A DNA stretch of 64,000 nucleotides from Arthrobacter sp. AQ5-06 (lineage in GTDB: Bacteria > Actinomycetota > Actinomycetes > Actinomycetales > Micrococcaceae). The DNA is taken from positions 62,001 through 126,000 of the forward strand of contig NZ_QMKP01000011.1 in NCBI RefSeq assembly GCF_003287955.1, read 5' to 3'. How positions within the stretch are numbered: position 1 is the stretch's first letter; each line of letters begins with the position of its first letter. A program made the translations under genes and the position numbers. The notes beneath the pieces were generated by a model that was not told the DNA's origin, did no database searches, and saw only the letters and a list, made by a program, of their open reading frames with translations. Positions 26,566 to 36,083 of the stretch are shown piece by piece.

Positions 26566-27212
26566 CGGGCAATCGCCACCTTTCGTTCCACCGTGCTGGC
26601 AAGGATGCCCAGCGGAATGGTGAGGAGCAGATAGAAGAACGCTACGCCCAGCAGTACTGCCATGACCTGGTCACCGTTGGCGTTGGCCATTTGGCGGCCG
26701 TAACCGAACAGTTCCAGGACAAAGAACGCGCCGGCGACGGAGGAGTTTTTGACGAGGGCGATCAGGATGTTGATCAGCGGCGGGATCACGGTCCGAAGCG
26801 CCTGCGGCAGGATGATGAGGGAAAGCACCTGGCCGAAATTCATGCCAATACTACGGGCGGCCTCCGCCTGGCCGAGCGGGACACTGTTAACGCCTGAGCG
26901 GACAGCTTCGGCGATGAAGGCCGCTGTGTAAGCGCTGAGGGCGATGATCGCAGCAACCTCGAACTGCTGGAAGGTCACGCCGAGGCGGGGCAGGACTACC
27001 GCTGCGAAAAAGAAGGCAATGGTCAGTGGAGTGTTCCGGAGGATTTCCACGTAGAGGGTGCTGAATCCCCGGAGGGCCGCAACGGGGGAAACGCGGGCTG
27101 CTGCCAGGAGTGTTCCGAGGATAAGGGCGATGATCCCGGAGACGACGGATAGGAAAAGGGTGCGGAGAAGGCCTTCCCAATAAAGGGGGAGGTTTTCAAT
27201 GATGACTTCCAT
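26562..27212 (-). CDS. gluC: Glutamate-type ABC transporter permease GluC
   Basis: 216 residues starting MEVIIENLPLYWEGLLRTL, the usual opening of this permease class, behind AAGGATCCT. The EAA loop is QAEAARSIGMNFGQVLSLIILPQALRTVIPP. It has about five membrane segments. It pairs with GluD and takes energy from GluA. An intrinsic-terminator-like hairpin lies between gluB and gluC and probably lowers permease expression relative to the binding protein. Confidence 0.9.
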   Translation of the reverse strand: MEVIIENLPLYWEGLLRTLFLSVVSGIIALILGTLLAAARVSPVAALRGFSTLYVEILRNTPLTIAFFFAAVVLPRLGVTFQQFEVAAIIALSAYTAAFIAEAVRSGVNSVPLGQAEAARSIGMNFGQVLSLIILPQALRTVIPPLINILIALVKNSSVAGAFFVLELFGYGRQMANANGDQVMAVLLGVAFFYLLLTIPLGILASTVERKVAIAR

Positions 27213-27253
27213 AGGATCCTTCGGCTCTGGCGTAGGGGGTCAAAAAGCAGGCT

Positions 27254-27299
27254 GGCGGCTTCCGGGGAACACGTTTCAACGAATTCCCCGGAAGCCGCC
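27254..27299 (-). terminator. Intra-operon hairpin with T-run between gluB and gluC
   Basis: A perfect 16-base stem (27284-27299 with 27254-27269) and a 14-base loop; on the minus strand a T5 run follows within ten bases. It lies 9 bases after the gluB stop and about 42 bases before gluC, where partial termination would give more binding protein than permease. Confidence 0.85.
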
Positions 27300-27307
27300 G
27301 TTGCTAC

Positions 27308-28195
27308 CTAATAGCGGTTGATGGCAGGAACTTCAGGGGCGGTCTTGATGACCGAACCTGCAGTTGCTTCCCAGGCCTTCTTGTAGGACCCGTCCTTGCC
27401 GAACGATTCGAGCTGGTCGTTGATCCAGTTACGGAACTCGGTGTCGTCCTTCTTCAGGCCAATGCCGTAGGGCTCTTTGGTGAAGGTTTTATCCGAGGCC
27501 AGCTTGAAGGCGTCCGGTTCCTTGTCCACAAAGCCGGCCAGGATCACGTTGTCGGTGGTGATCGCTTCGACCTGCTTGTTGCGCAGCGGCTCAAGGCAAG
27601 CGGAGTAAGTGGCTGCCGGAACGAGCACGGCCTTGTACTTGTCCACGATCGTCGCCGCAGGCGTTGAACCAGTGACGGAGCAGACCTTCTTGCCTGCGAC
27701 GTCTTCAGGCTTGGTGATGGACGTGTTGTCCTTGTTCACCATCAGCGCCTGGCCAGCCTCGTAGTACGGGCCCGCGAAGCTGACAACCTGCTTGCGCTTG
27801 TCATTGATGGTGTACGTGGCAATGACAAGGTCCACCTTGCCCTGCTCAATGAAGGGTTCGCGGTTGGCTGAGACAGTTTCGGACCATTCGATCTTGTCCG
27901 CAGCGATGCCCAGCTTGGCTGCGATCAGCTTGCCCATCTCGACGTCGAAGCCCACCGGCTTGCCGTCCAGGCCCACCTGGCCGAAGAGCGGCTGATCGTA
28001 TTTGGTGCCGATCTTGATGGTTCCGGCAGTGGCCAGCTTCGCCATGGTGGTGCCGGCGGCAAACGTCGGCTTGGCGGCAACAGTGGGATCGCTGGTGGTG
28101 CCGGGAGTGGTACCGCCACAAGCGCTCAGGGACAACGCCAGGGCAGCAGTAGCCGCCACGAAGAACGACTTCCGGCGGGTCATAAATGCCTTCAT
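27308..28195 (-). CDS. gluB: Glutamate-type ABC transporter binding lipoprotein GluB
   Basis: 295 residues; ATG 28195 behind AAAGGA. A signal peptide ends in a lipobox (LSLSAC, Cys26), followed by a Gly/Thr-rich linker. The family-3 solute-binding domain shows IKIGTKYDQPLFGQVGLDGKPVGFDVEMGKLIAAKLG, WSETVSANREPFIEQGKVDLVIATYTI and a typical second-lobe KPEDVAGKKVCSV. It is anchored outside the membrane and captures the amino acid. A small perfect hairpin (28215-28231) separates it from gluA by 72 bases. Confidence 0.92.
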   Translation of the reverse strand: MKAFMTRRKSFFVAATAALALSLSACGGTTPGTTSDPTVAAKPTFAAGTTMAKLATAGTIKIGTKYDQPLFGQVGLDGKPVGFDVEMGKLIAAKLGIAADKIEWSETVSANREPFIEQGKVDLVIATYTINDKRKQVVSFAGPYYEAGQALMVNKDNTSITKPEDVAGKKVCSVTGSTPAATIVDKYKAVLVPAATYSACLEPLRNKQVEAITTDNVILAGFVDKEPDAFKLASDKTFTKEPYGIGLKKDDTEFRNWINDQLESFGKDGSYKKAWEATAGSVIKTAPEVPAINRY

Positions 28196-28267
28196 GACAT
28201 TCCTTTCATTGGTCGGCCGTGGGTCACGGCCTAGGTGCGAACTGGAGTGTGTGTTCGTGATGGAAAA

Positions 28268-29023
<756 letters not shown>

Positions 29024-29139
29024 AAGAAGAATCTAGCGAACATTGGCTGGTTATGAGGTGAATCATGCCAAGTTCCCGCGGATCGTGATTCAAGAGATAC
29101 CTGCGGCGGGCACCCTGGACTTGGCATTAGCCTTGGGGG

Positions 29140-29922
29140 ATGAGCATCAACGCAGATCCGGCCAAAACCTCCCAGCCGCGCCGTAAGGGGCCCCTTGAAC
29201 TCCGCCGCAAGCAGGCGGCTGTGGAAATGTCCGACCAGCATCTGCTCGATACCAAGGGCGCCGGACAGTTCGTCCATTCAGACCCTTGGCGTGTCCTCCG
29301 GATCCAGAGCGAGTTTGTCGAGGGTTTCGGCGCGCTTGCCGATCTGGGGCCTGCCGTCAGTGTTTTCGGCTCGGCGCGCACCAAGCCTGGGAGCCAGTAC
29401 TACGAAATGGGCATGGAAGTAGGCCGGAAGCTGGCAGCCGCCGGTGTGGCCGTCATCACTGGCGGCGGTCCGGGTTCCATGGAGGCCGCCAACCGCGGCA
29501 CCGTGGAAGGCAACGGCGTCTCCGTGGGCCTGGGGATTGAATTACCCTTTGAGCAGGGCCTGAACCAGTGGGTGGACCTCGGCATCAACTTCCGCTACTT
29601 CTTCGCGCGCAAGACCATGTTCGTCAAATATGCCCAGGGTTTCATCGTTCTTCCCGGCGGGCTGGGCACACTGGATGAACTTTTCGAAGCCATGGTCCTG
29701 GTCCAGACCCGGAAGGTGACCTCGTTCCCGATCGTGCTCCTCGGCGTCGACTTCTGGGGGCCGATGATCGAATGGATCAGGGGCACCCTCGTGGCCGAAG
29801 GAATGGTCTCCGAAAAGGACCTGGACCTCATCCAGGTGGTGGACGATCCCGCCGAAGCGGTGGACCTCGTGCTCCACGGGACAGCCCCGATTCCCACCAA
29901 CGGCGAGCAACGGCCCGAATAG
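29140..29922 (+). CDS. LOG-family protein (TIGR00730; cytokinin riboside monophosphate phosphoribohydrolase-like)
   Basis: 260 residues. A Rossmann-like fold begins at AVSVFGSARTKPGSQYYEMG, then GGGPGSMEAANRG, and the catalytic motif PGGLGTLDELFE (PGGxGTxxE), with an active-site Arg earlier in FRYFFARKTMF. Proteins of this family cleave nucleoside monophosphates to base and ribose phosphate; the mycobacterial counterpart Rv1205, located in the same gene neighbourhood, makes cytokinins. The actual substrate here is not shown. It starts a rightward group that continues with the DivIVA-like gene 23 bases later. Confidence 0.9.
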   Translation: MSINADPAKTSQPRRKGPLELRRKQAAVEMSDQHLLDTKGAGQFVHSDPWRVLRIQSEFVEGFGALADLGPAVSVFGSARTKPGSQYYEMGMEVGRKLAAAGVAVITGGGPGSMEAANRGTVEGNGVSVGLGIELPFEQGLNQWVDLGINFRYFFARKTMFVKYAQGFIVLPGGLGTLDELFEAMVLVQTRKVTSFPIVLLGVDFWGPMIEWIRGTLVAEGMVSEKDLDLIQVVDDPAEAVDLVLHGTAPIPTNGEQRPE

Positions 29923-29945
29923 CCCTCCGGCCCATATCTGGCACG

Positions 29946-30344
29946 ATGGGTGCTGTGAGTTTTTTCCTGGTTTACCTCGCCATCGTGCTGATCGCCGCCA
30001 CCCTGTGGGCGGGCGCCGGTGGCCGCCGCGGCATCCTGCGCAGCCTCCGTCGGGGCAGCGAACCTGCCGCCGGCGCCGAGGTCCCGGAGAATCCGGTTCT
30101 CTACCCGGGGTTCGGGCAGCCGCCGGCAAACCTTCCGCCGGTGCTGTTGCCCGCGGACGCTGCACCGGCCGACGTCGACCGTGTTCGTTTTTCCCTCGGC
30201 CTGCGTGGGTATCGGATGGACCAGGTGGACCAGGTCCTTGACGAACTGCGGGACCAGATCGCCGCAAAAGACGAAGAAATGGGCAGACTCCGGGCACGGC
30301 TGCTGGAAGTTGAACGGGCGGCGCGCCCGGAGGCCGGCGCTTGA
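29946..30344 (+). CDS. Small DivIVA-domain membrane protein
   Basis: 132 residues; ATG 29946 (or GTG 29955). The N-terminus is one membrane helix (FFLVYLAIVLIAATLWAGAG). After a Pro-rich linker, VDRVRFSLGLRGYRMDQVDQVLDELRDQI matches the N-terminal DivIVA signature, followed by a short coiled coil EEMGRLRARLLEVE. DivIVA domains mark curved membrane or polar growth sites in actinobacteria, and this one is membrane-tethered and short. It overlaps the next gene by 4 bases (TTGA), so it is coupled to the PIG-V-like protein. Confidence 0.82.
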   Translation: MGAVSFFLVYLAIVLIAATLWAGAGGRRGILRSLRRGSEPAAGAEVPENPVLYPGFGQPPANLPPVLLPADAAPADVDRVRFSLGLRGYRMDQVDQVLDELRDQIAAKDEEMGRLRARLLEVERAARPEAGA

Positions 30345-31588
30345 GCACTGACACGGGGGACCGGACGGGCCCGACGGCGTTGATCACCGCATTCGGCGCC
30401 CGCGCCGCGGGCGCGGTCCAACGCTGGCCATGGTGGCTGCAGGTTGCCGTCCTCTATTCCGCTGCCCGGCTGGTCAGCGCATGCATCTTCATGGCAGCCG
30501 CCCTGCACCAAGGGCCCAACCCATGGTTTCCGGCCGTCCCCGACTACTGGAACTTCATCAATATCTGGGATGCGCGATGGTATGGCCGAATCATCACTGA
30601 CGGCTATCCCGCATCTCTTCCAACGGACGCCGCCGGCAACGTGCAGGAAAATGCGTGGGCGTTCTACCCGCTCTTCCCGGCCCTGGGCCGTGCGCTCGCA
30701 GGCCTGACCGGAATCACCCCTGCCGCGGCGCTGACGGTTATCGCCATGCTTTCGGGGTTGGGGGCGGCGCTGGCTGTGTACGGCCTGTTCAGACACAAGG
30801 CTTCGCACGCTGCGGCGCTTTGGGGGGTCGCCTTCTTCGCGACCTTTCCGGTGTCCGCTATTCTCCAGGTCCCGTATGCGGAGCCCCTGACCATTTTCCT
30901 GCTGGCTGCAGCGCTGCTGCTCGTCATCAGGCGTCATTATGTGCGGGCCATGCCGGCGGTACTGCTGCTGTGCCTCTCCCGCCCCATGGGCGTTCCTTTT
31001 GCCGCCATGGTGGGACTTCTCTTTCTCTGGCGGCTTGTGGAACGGGGCCGCGAGGAGCGGCCGGGCACCCACAGTCTGGGGGAGCTGGCCTCCCTCGCGG
31101 GCCTTACCCTTGTGTGCGGCGCCTCGGCCCTGCTGTGGCCGGCAACGGCCTGGGCCGCCACCGGGGACATCGAGGCGTACACCAAAACCGAAACAGTGTG
31201 GCGCGGCCACGACCTGGTGCCCTTCAAACCCTGGTTCGACACCGGCGTCGACCTCTTTGGTCCCGTCCTGGGGATCGTGGCGCCTTTCGTCTTTGCAGGC
31301 CTTTTTGTGCTCCTGCTTTTCTCCCCGCCGGTGGTCCGGCTTGGTGTGGAAATGCGCCTGTGGTGCGCCTGCTATATGGGTTACCTCCTGCTGTTCCTCC
31401 ACCCCCAGACCAGTACTTTCCGGATGCTGCTCCCGCTGTTTCCGTTGGCCCTGTCTGCCGCGCTGCTGTCCCGGTCCAAGGCCTACCGCGGCGCAGTCCT
31501 GACCATGTTCGTCCTGCTCCAGATCGTGTGGATCGTCTGGCTGTGGGCATGGGCGCAGCTTCCGGGCGGCGGAGATTATCCGCCATGA
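30341..31588 (+). CDS. PIG-V-like mannosyltransferase family membrane protein
   Basis: 415 residues with roughly ten membrane segments; TTG start in a 4-base overlap with the preceding gene. The first outside loop contains FINIWDARWYGRIITDGYP, with the W-D-x-x-W/H-Y pattern of GT-C glycosyltransferases like PIG-V, and later AFYPLFPALGRAL. This fits a polyprenyl-phosphate-sugar-dependent glycosyltransferase facing outside. Acceptor and sugar are unknown. Coupling to a DivIVA-domain protein suggests a cell-envelope role at growth zones (inference). No clear terminator follows; about 235 bases separate it from DUF3117. Confidence 0.78.
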   Translation: MSTDTGDRTGPTALITAFGARAAGAVQRWPWWLQVAVLYSAARLVSACIFMAAALHQGPNPWFPAVPDYWNFINIWDARWYGRIITDGYPASLPTDAAGNVQENAWAFYPLFPALGRALAGLTGITPAAALTVIAMLSGLGAALAVYGLFRHKASHAAALWGVAFFATFPVSAILQVPYAEPLTIFLLAAALLLVIRRHYVRAMPAVLLLCLSRPMGVPFAAMVGLLFLWRLVERGREERPGTHSLGELASLAGLTLVCGASALLWPATAWAATGDIEAYTKTETVWRGHDLVPFKPWFDTGVDLFGPVLGIVAPFVFAGLFVLLLFSPPVVRLGVEMRLWCACYMGYLLLFLHPQTSTFRMLLPLFPLALSAALLSRSKAYRGAVLTMFVLLQIVWIVWLWAWAQLPGGGDYPP

Positions 31589-31823
31589 TCGCGGGCGGCG
31601 CCTGGCCAGCGGATTGGGCAATCCGACGCGGCCGTAAATGTCCATCGATTAGCTACGTGCGGGTCATTACGGGATAATAGTAAGCAAGCAGGGACAAAAA
31701 GCATTCAGAAATGTTCAGCCATGGCGGCATCAGGACGGGCCGCCATAGCGGCTTGATTTGACCATGCGGACACAGCCCATCCGGGCTGATATGTTCTGGG
31801 ACTAAATGGAGGGGAAATTCCTC

Positions 31824-31991
31824 ATGGCGGCTATGAAACCACGCACCGGCGACGGCCCTATGGAAGTCACCAAAGAGGGCCGCAGCCTGATCATGCGCGT
31901 ACCGCTCGAAGGCGGCGGACGGCTTGTGGTGGAACTGAACGCTGCGGAGGCGGCCAACCTTAAGGAATGCCTCGTCGGCGTGACTGAATAA
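31824..31991 (+). CDS. DUF3117 small conserved protein
   Basis: 55 residues from ATG 31824, with GGAGGGG about ten bases upstream; the ATG at 31806 adds five codons but lies on that ribosome site. The sequence MAAMKPRTGDGPMEVTKEG and the following RSLIMRVPLEGGGRLVVEL region are almost invariant across actinobacteria (Rv1211 in M. tuberculosis). It should form a small beta-rich domain. Function unknown. It is followed by a strong terminator. The 235-base leader before it holds a weak hairpin at 31721-31746. Confidence 0.92.
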   Translation: MAAMKPRTGDGPMEVTKEGRSLIMRVPLEGGGRLVVELNAAEAANLKECLVGVTE

Positions 31992-32023
31992 TCCTGTTCG
32001 GCGTTGCCGAATAATCCCGCAGG

Positions 32024-32062
32024 GCCAGGGTCCGCAGCCAACCGGCTGCGGACCCTGGCTTA
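32024..32062. terminator. Terminator after the DUF3117 gene
   Basis: A perfect 16-base stem, 32024-32039 with 32044-32059, and a 4-base loop, with TTATTTTC following. It lies in a convergent gap with the O-methyltransferase gene. Confidence 0.9.
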
Positions 32063-32075
32063 TTTTCTTGCGGAT

Positions 32076-32708
32076 TTACTTCTTAACCGCGACCAGCAGT
32101 CCGTCGCCGGTGGGAAGCATCGCGGACGCCAGGCGGTCGTCGTCGCGGATTGCCCTGCCCACCTGGCGGAGCACAACGGTGTTGGCCTCCCGGACGGCCG
32201 GGTTGGCCACGCGGTCCTTGTCCAGCGCGTCATTGATGATGAGCAGCCCGCCGGCCTTCAGGAGCCGGACGGACTGTTCCACGTAGCCGGGCAGGCCGGG
32301 CTTGTCCGCGTCGACAAATACCAGGTCATAAGCGGAGTCGGTCAGGCGCGGCAGGACATCGCCGGCGCGGCCGGAAATAGTACGGGTGCGGTTGGCCGGA
32401 CTGCCAGCCTCCGAAAACGCTTCACGTGCCGCCTTCAGATGTTCCACGTCCACGTCGATGGTGGTCAGCACGGCCTGCGGTCCAAGCCCCCGCAGGATGC
32501 AGACCCCCGAGACACCTGCGCCTGTCCCGATTTCGACGGCGGTCTGGGCCTTCGATCCCGCAGCCAACACCGTCAGGACCGCACCAACGCCTGCGCCGAT
32601 GGGCGTCACGCCCAGTTCGAAGGAGCGCTCCCTGGCACGAAGCATGACCTCATCCTCTGCGGGCAGATCTTCTGCATAGGACCAGCTCGTGGATTTGTCG
32701 GCGCTCAT
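32076..32708 (-). CDS. Class I SAM-dependent O-methyltransferase (family 3, Rv1220c type)
   Basis: 210 residues from ATG 32708 (MSADKSTSWSY); the frame is open to 32834, but that part is promoter DNA. The SAM site shows VEIGTGAGVSGVCIL (motif I), TIDVDVEHLKAAREAF (acidic loop) and YDLVFVDADKPGLPGYVE (motif with metal-binding Asp), as in catechol-type methyltransferases. Its position, divergent from sigE, is the same as in mycobacteria. The substrate is unknown. Confidence 0.88.
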   Translation of the reverse strand: MSADKSTSWSYAEDLPAEDEVMLRARERSFELGVTPIGAGVGAVLTVLAAGSKAQTAVEIGTGAGVSGVCILRGLGPQAVLTTIDVDVEHLKAAREAFSEAGSPANRTRTISGRAGDVLPRLTDSAYDLVFVDADKPGLPGYVEQSVRLLKAGGLLIINDALDKDRVANPAVREANTVVLRQVGRAIRDDDRLASAMLPTGDGLLVAVKK

Positions 32709-32934
32709 GTGATTCGCTTTCTGGGCGGCAGGGGAGTGTTTAGTACAGCCTACTGTGTGCGGGGGTGCCAGCCGCGGAGGGAATCGTTGCGCCTCTGGCT
32801 GAAGAACCGCCCCAGTCAGGAAATTCCCAGCCAACTTTGAAATGATGAATATCCGGTCATCCGTGAGGTGATCGGCGCCGAACCAGAGATGTCAATAGTA
32901 TCCGGGCGATAGCAATCCACGATGGGAGTGGACG

Positions 32935-33552
32935 ATGTCAGCACCAGGTGTGGCACCTGTCCCTGCAACGCAAGTTTCCGCCGCTGTGTGGGTCAGGCCG
33001 ACCTGGGAGGAAGTGGTTGCCAACCACTCCGCCAAGGTCTACCGGCTGGCTTACCGCCTTACCGGGAACAAATTCGACGCCGAGGACCTCACCCAGGAGG
33101 TGTTTGTCCGCGTCTTCCGGTCACTGGAGAATTTCAAGCCAGGGACACTCGACGGCTGGCTGCACCGCATCACCACCAACCTGTTCCTTGACCAGGCACG
33201 CCGGAAAACCCGCATCCGGTTTGACGCGCTGGCCGATGACGCAGAATCCCGGATTCCCGGGCGGGAGCCCGGACCGGAGCAGAGCTTCGAGTTGAACAAC
33301 CTGGACCTCGATGTCCAGGCTGCCTTGGAGGAGCTGCCCCCGGACTTCCGCGCCGCCGTCGTGCTTTGCGACCTGGAAGGCCTGTCCTACGACGAAGTGG
33401 CCGCTGCACTCGGCGTCAAACTGGGTACCGTCCGTTCCCGTATCCACCGGGGCCGGACCATGCTGCGCGTAAAGCTGGCCCACCGCGATCCCCGGCCCCA
33501 GCAAGGACGAAAGCCGAAGCTTTCGCTGCCACGCATCGCCAGCATCCTCTGA
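32935..33552 (+). CDS. sigE: ECF sigma factor SigE
   Basis: 205 residues. Region 2: [34 protein letters not shown] with the -10-binding [16 protein letters not shown]. Region 4: [48 protein letters not shown]. The [10 protein letters not shown] helix contacts -35 DNA. It matches the SigE group used for envelope and heat stress in actinobacteria. The next gene, 8 bases on, encodes its likely anti-sigma factor. It is divergent from the O-methyltransferase. Confidence 0.93.
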   Translation: MSAPGVAPVPATQVSAAVWVRPTWEEVVANHSAKVYRLAYRLTGNKFDAEDLTQEVFVRVFRSLENFKPGTLDGWLHRITTNLFLDQARRKTRIRFDALADDAESRIPGREPGPEQSFELNNLDLDVQAALEELPPDFRAAVVLCDLEGLSYDEVAAALGVKLGTVRSRIHRGRTMLRVKLAHRDPRPQQGRKPKLSLPRIASIL

Positions 33553-33560
33553 TCGGCACC

Positions 33561-34430
33561 ATGACGCCCCAGAACCCCTTCGGCCGCCGGCATCACCGCG
33601 GCGCCGACCACGTGCAGACCTGCGCAGAATGTGCAGCGGCGCTGAAGCGTGAACGCCAGTACATCGAGCGGCTCCGTGACGCAGCCGTGCCGCCTGCCAG
33701 CGAGGACCTGACGGCCCGGCTACTGGCCAGGACGCAGCTGCTCGCGGCCGCAGCGGAGCCGGCCCCGAGCTCGTACCGGGCGGCGAGAGTCCTGGCATTC
33801 GCTGCCGGCGGGACAGCCGCAGCCGCTGGAATTCTTGCTGTCAGCGCGTTCGCACTGGCGGGGGACAGCCTGCCCGTAGCCCAAACAGCCATTAATGGGA
33901 GCCTGGTGCAGCATACGGCCCAGCTGCCCGCCGACGGCAGGGAGCTCAGTGCCCCGCAGCTGTTGGCCCTTCGCTCTGAAGGCTGGGTCTGTCCGGAACT
34001 GGAGTCACTCGGCTTCCACGTCCGGAGCGCCAATGCCATAACACTCAATGGGCGGCCAGCGGTGGAAATGCACCTGTCCGATGGGCGGCACTATGCCACC
34101 ATCGTGGAACAACATCCCGCGGACGCCGAGCGGAGCTCCGCCCAGAACAACGGTGAGAACGAGAGGAAGCTGCTGGTCAGCAACCTGGTGCCCTGGACGG
34201 CCACTGTTGAGACGACGGGAGGCATTTTCACGGTTGAGTCCGACCTCCCGGCGGAGCAGGCTGATGATGCCGTTCCAGTGCTGAAGCGGCTCAGCGTCCT
34301 CGCCGTTGAAGGAATTAACGCGGGTCTCAGCACGGCGCTTGACGCCTCGCCGGTGACCGCAGCGGACGGCTCTCCCGCGGCCCGGTTGGAGCGGGGAATC
34401 CGCAAACTGGGGGAGATGCTGGCTCCGTGA
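33561..34430 (+). CDS. rseA: Anti-sigma factor, RseA-like, zinc-binding
   Basis: 289 residues from ATG 33561. The N-terminal domain has HVQTCAECAAALKRER, the H-x3-C-x2-C zinc motif of anti-sigma domains. One membrane-like hydrophobic segment follows (VLAFAAGGTAAAAGILAVSAFALAG, about 75-100), and then an outside domain of about 180 residues. It should hold SigE inactive at the membrane until stress. The M. tuberculosis RseA is much shorter, so the large outside domain may sense a signal directly. The gene order sigE-rseA-tatB lacks the htrA gene that sits between rseA and tatB in mycobacteria. Confidence 0.85.
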   Translation: MTPQNPFGRRHHRGADHVQTCAECAAALKRERQYIERLRDAAVPPASEDLTARLLARTQLLAAAAEPAPSSYRAARVLAFAAGGTAAAAGILAVSAFALAGDSLPVAQTAINGSLVQHTAQLPADGRELSAPQLLALRSEGWVCPELESLGFHVRSANAITLNGRPAVEMHLSDGRHYATIVEQHPADAERSSAQNNGENERKLLVSNLVPWTATVETTGGIFTVESDLPAEQADDAVPVLKRLSVLAVEGINAGLSTALDASPVTAADGSPAARLERGIRKLGEMLAP

Positions 34431-34499
34431 TGCAGGCACTTTGCGACGCTGGTGGGCAGGAATCGTCAGCGGGGCTGCGGAGAGGGTAATCTTCCTAAA

Positions 34500-34910
34500 G
34501 TGTTTGGAATCAACGGCCCGGAGTTCTTCCTCCTGCTGATCATCGGCATCCTGGTGATCGGTCCTCAGCGTCTGCCCGAATACACCCAAAAACTTGCTAA
34601 TCTCGTGAAGGAAGTCCGCCGGATGGCCTCCGGTGCACGGGAGCAGATCAAGGAAGAAGTCGGTATTGACATCGACGATGTCGACTGGAAGAAATACGAT
34701 CCCCGCCAATATGATCCGCGGCGCATCATCAAGGAAGCCCTCCTGGACGACGACGCCAAACCCGTCAGTCCCGGCGCGCCAGCTGCGGTAGCTGCCGTCG
34801 CCGGTGCCGGGGCCATTGCAGCAGGCGGGACAGCCCCCTCCCGTCCGGAACGAGTGGTCCAGTCACTGCCTCCGGGCGAACCCGCCCCGTTCGATACAGA
34901 AGCAACCTAG
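34500..34910 (+). CDS. tatB: Twin-arginine translocation protein TatB
   Basis: 136 residues from GTG 34500 (FGINGPEFFLLLIIGILVIG). One N-terminal membrane helix, the GP hinge in VIGPQRLPEY, and an amphipathic helix YTQKLANLVKEVRRMASGAREQIKEE, then an acidic segment and an Ala/Pro-rich tail. This is the TatA/B layout; the length and the position after rseA (as Rv1224) point to TatB, which with TatC receives folded precursor proteins. The longer upstream frame from 34452 overlaps no ribosome site. Confidence 0.9.
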   Translation: MFGINGPEFFLLLIIGILVIGPQRLPEYTQKLANLVKEVRRMASGAREQIKEEVGIDIDDVDWKKYDPRQYDPRRIIKEALLDDDAKPVSPGAPAAVAAVAGAGAIAAGGTAPSRPERVVQSLPPGEPAPFDTEAT

Positions 34911-34940
34911 GCCACGGCGCCCCTGGTGGGCAATGATGTC

Positions 34941-36083
34941 CTAGCGAGGTTGCAGGCCCAGCTTCATCCCCGTCAGGCCTCTTGGCCTGGCGGCTAGTTT
35001 TCCGGCGATTTCGGTCAGGGCAATGGCAGCCGGTGTCTCTGGCCGGCCAAGCACGATAGGCGCGCCGGTATCGCCGCCTTCCCGCAGTAGGATGTCCAGC
35101 GGGATCTGTCCCAAGAGCGGCACCTCGGTGCCCACCGTAGTTGTGAGCCTTTCGGCGAGGACCGCCCCGCCGCCGCTTCCAAACAGCTCCATCCTGCCGC
35201 CGTCGGGCATTTCCAGGTATGACATGTTCTCGATGACGCCTGCCACCGTCTGTCCCGTTTGAGTGGCGATTGCGCCGGCGCGCTCGGCGACGTCGGCAGC
35301 TGCAGCCTGCGGCGTGGTGACCACCAGGATCTCGGCCTTCGGCAGCAACTGGGCCACCGAAATCGCGATGTCACCGGTGCCGGGTGGCAGGTCGAGGAAA
35401 AGGACGTCGAGGTCGCCGAAGTAGACGTCGGTAAGGAACTGTTCCAGGGCCCGGTGGAGCATCGGCCCGCGCCAGGCAACCGGCTGGTTTCCGGCGACGA
35501 ACATGCCAATGGAAATCACTTTCACGCCGTAGGCCACCGGTGGCAGGATCATGTCGTCCACTCGGGTGGGTGCCTGCGTTATGCCCAGCAGGGCCGGAAC
35601 CGAGAAGCCATGGACGTCGGCGTCCACAATGCCCACACGGAGCCCTTTGGCGGCCAATGCGCAGGCCAGGTTGACCGTCAGCGATGACTTGCCCACGCCA
35701 CCCTTTCCGCTGGCCACCGCAAACACCTTGGTCAGCGACCCCGGCTCGTTGAACGGAATCCCGCGTTGGCCGGAGGCGCCGCGGAGCTGTTCCTTCAGGG
35801 CGTCCCGCTGGGCCTGGTTCATCACTTTCAGTTCAACCTCGACGGCGGTCACGCCCGGGACTGCGGACAGCGCCTTTTCGGAGTCGGCAGTAATGGTCCC
35901 GCGCAGGGGGCAGCCCGCGATGGTCAGCAGGACGGCCAACCTGACACGGCCGTCCGCAGAGATGTCCACGGACTCCACCATGCCCAGTTCCGTGATGGGA
36001 CGGCGGAGCTCAGGATCGATCACGGTTGCCAGTGCAGCGTGGACTGCCTGCTCCAGGGGGTCGCTCATGCGGGCAGGGCTCAC
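34941..36083 (-). CDS. mrp: Mrp/NBP35-type iron-sulfur carrier ATPase
   Basis: 380 residues. An N-terminal MIP18/DUF59 domain (about 8-95: VIDPELRRPITELGMVESV) is fused to a P-loop NTPase with ASGKGGVGKSSLTVNLA (about 122-138), VDADVHGFSVP and LDLPPGTGDIAISVAQ. Mrp proteins carry or transfer Fe-S clusters. The start is GTG 36083 in a GTGA overlap with the DUF1003 gene stop, or ATG 36068 (MSDPLEQA), which matches the usual N-terminus. It is convergent with tatB, with 30 bases between them. Confidence 0.93.
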   Translation of the reverse strand: MSPARMSDPLEQAVHAALATVIDPELRRPITELGMVESVDISADGRVRLAVLLTIAGCPLRGTITADSEKALSAVPGVTAVEVELKVMNQAQRDALKEQLRGASGQRGIPFNEPGSLTKVFAVASGKGGVGKSSLTVNLACALAAKGLRVGIVDADVHGFSVPALLGITQAPTRVDDMILPPVAYGVKVISIGMFVAGNQPVAWRGPMLHRALEQFLTDVYFGDLDVLFLDLPPGTGDIAISVAQLLPKAEILVVTTPQAAAADVAERAGAIATQTGQTVAGVIENMSYLEMPDGGRMELFGSGGGAVLAERLTTTVGTEVPLLGQIPLDILLREGGDTGAPIVLGRPETPAAIALTEIAGKLAARPRGLTGMKLGLQPR

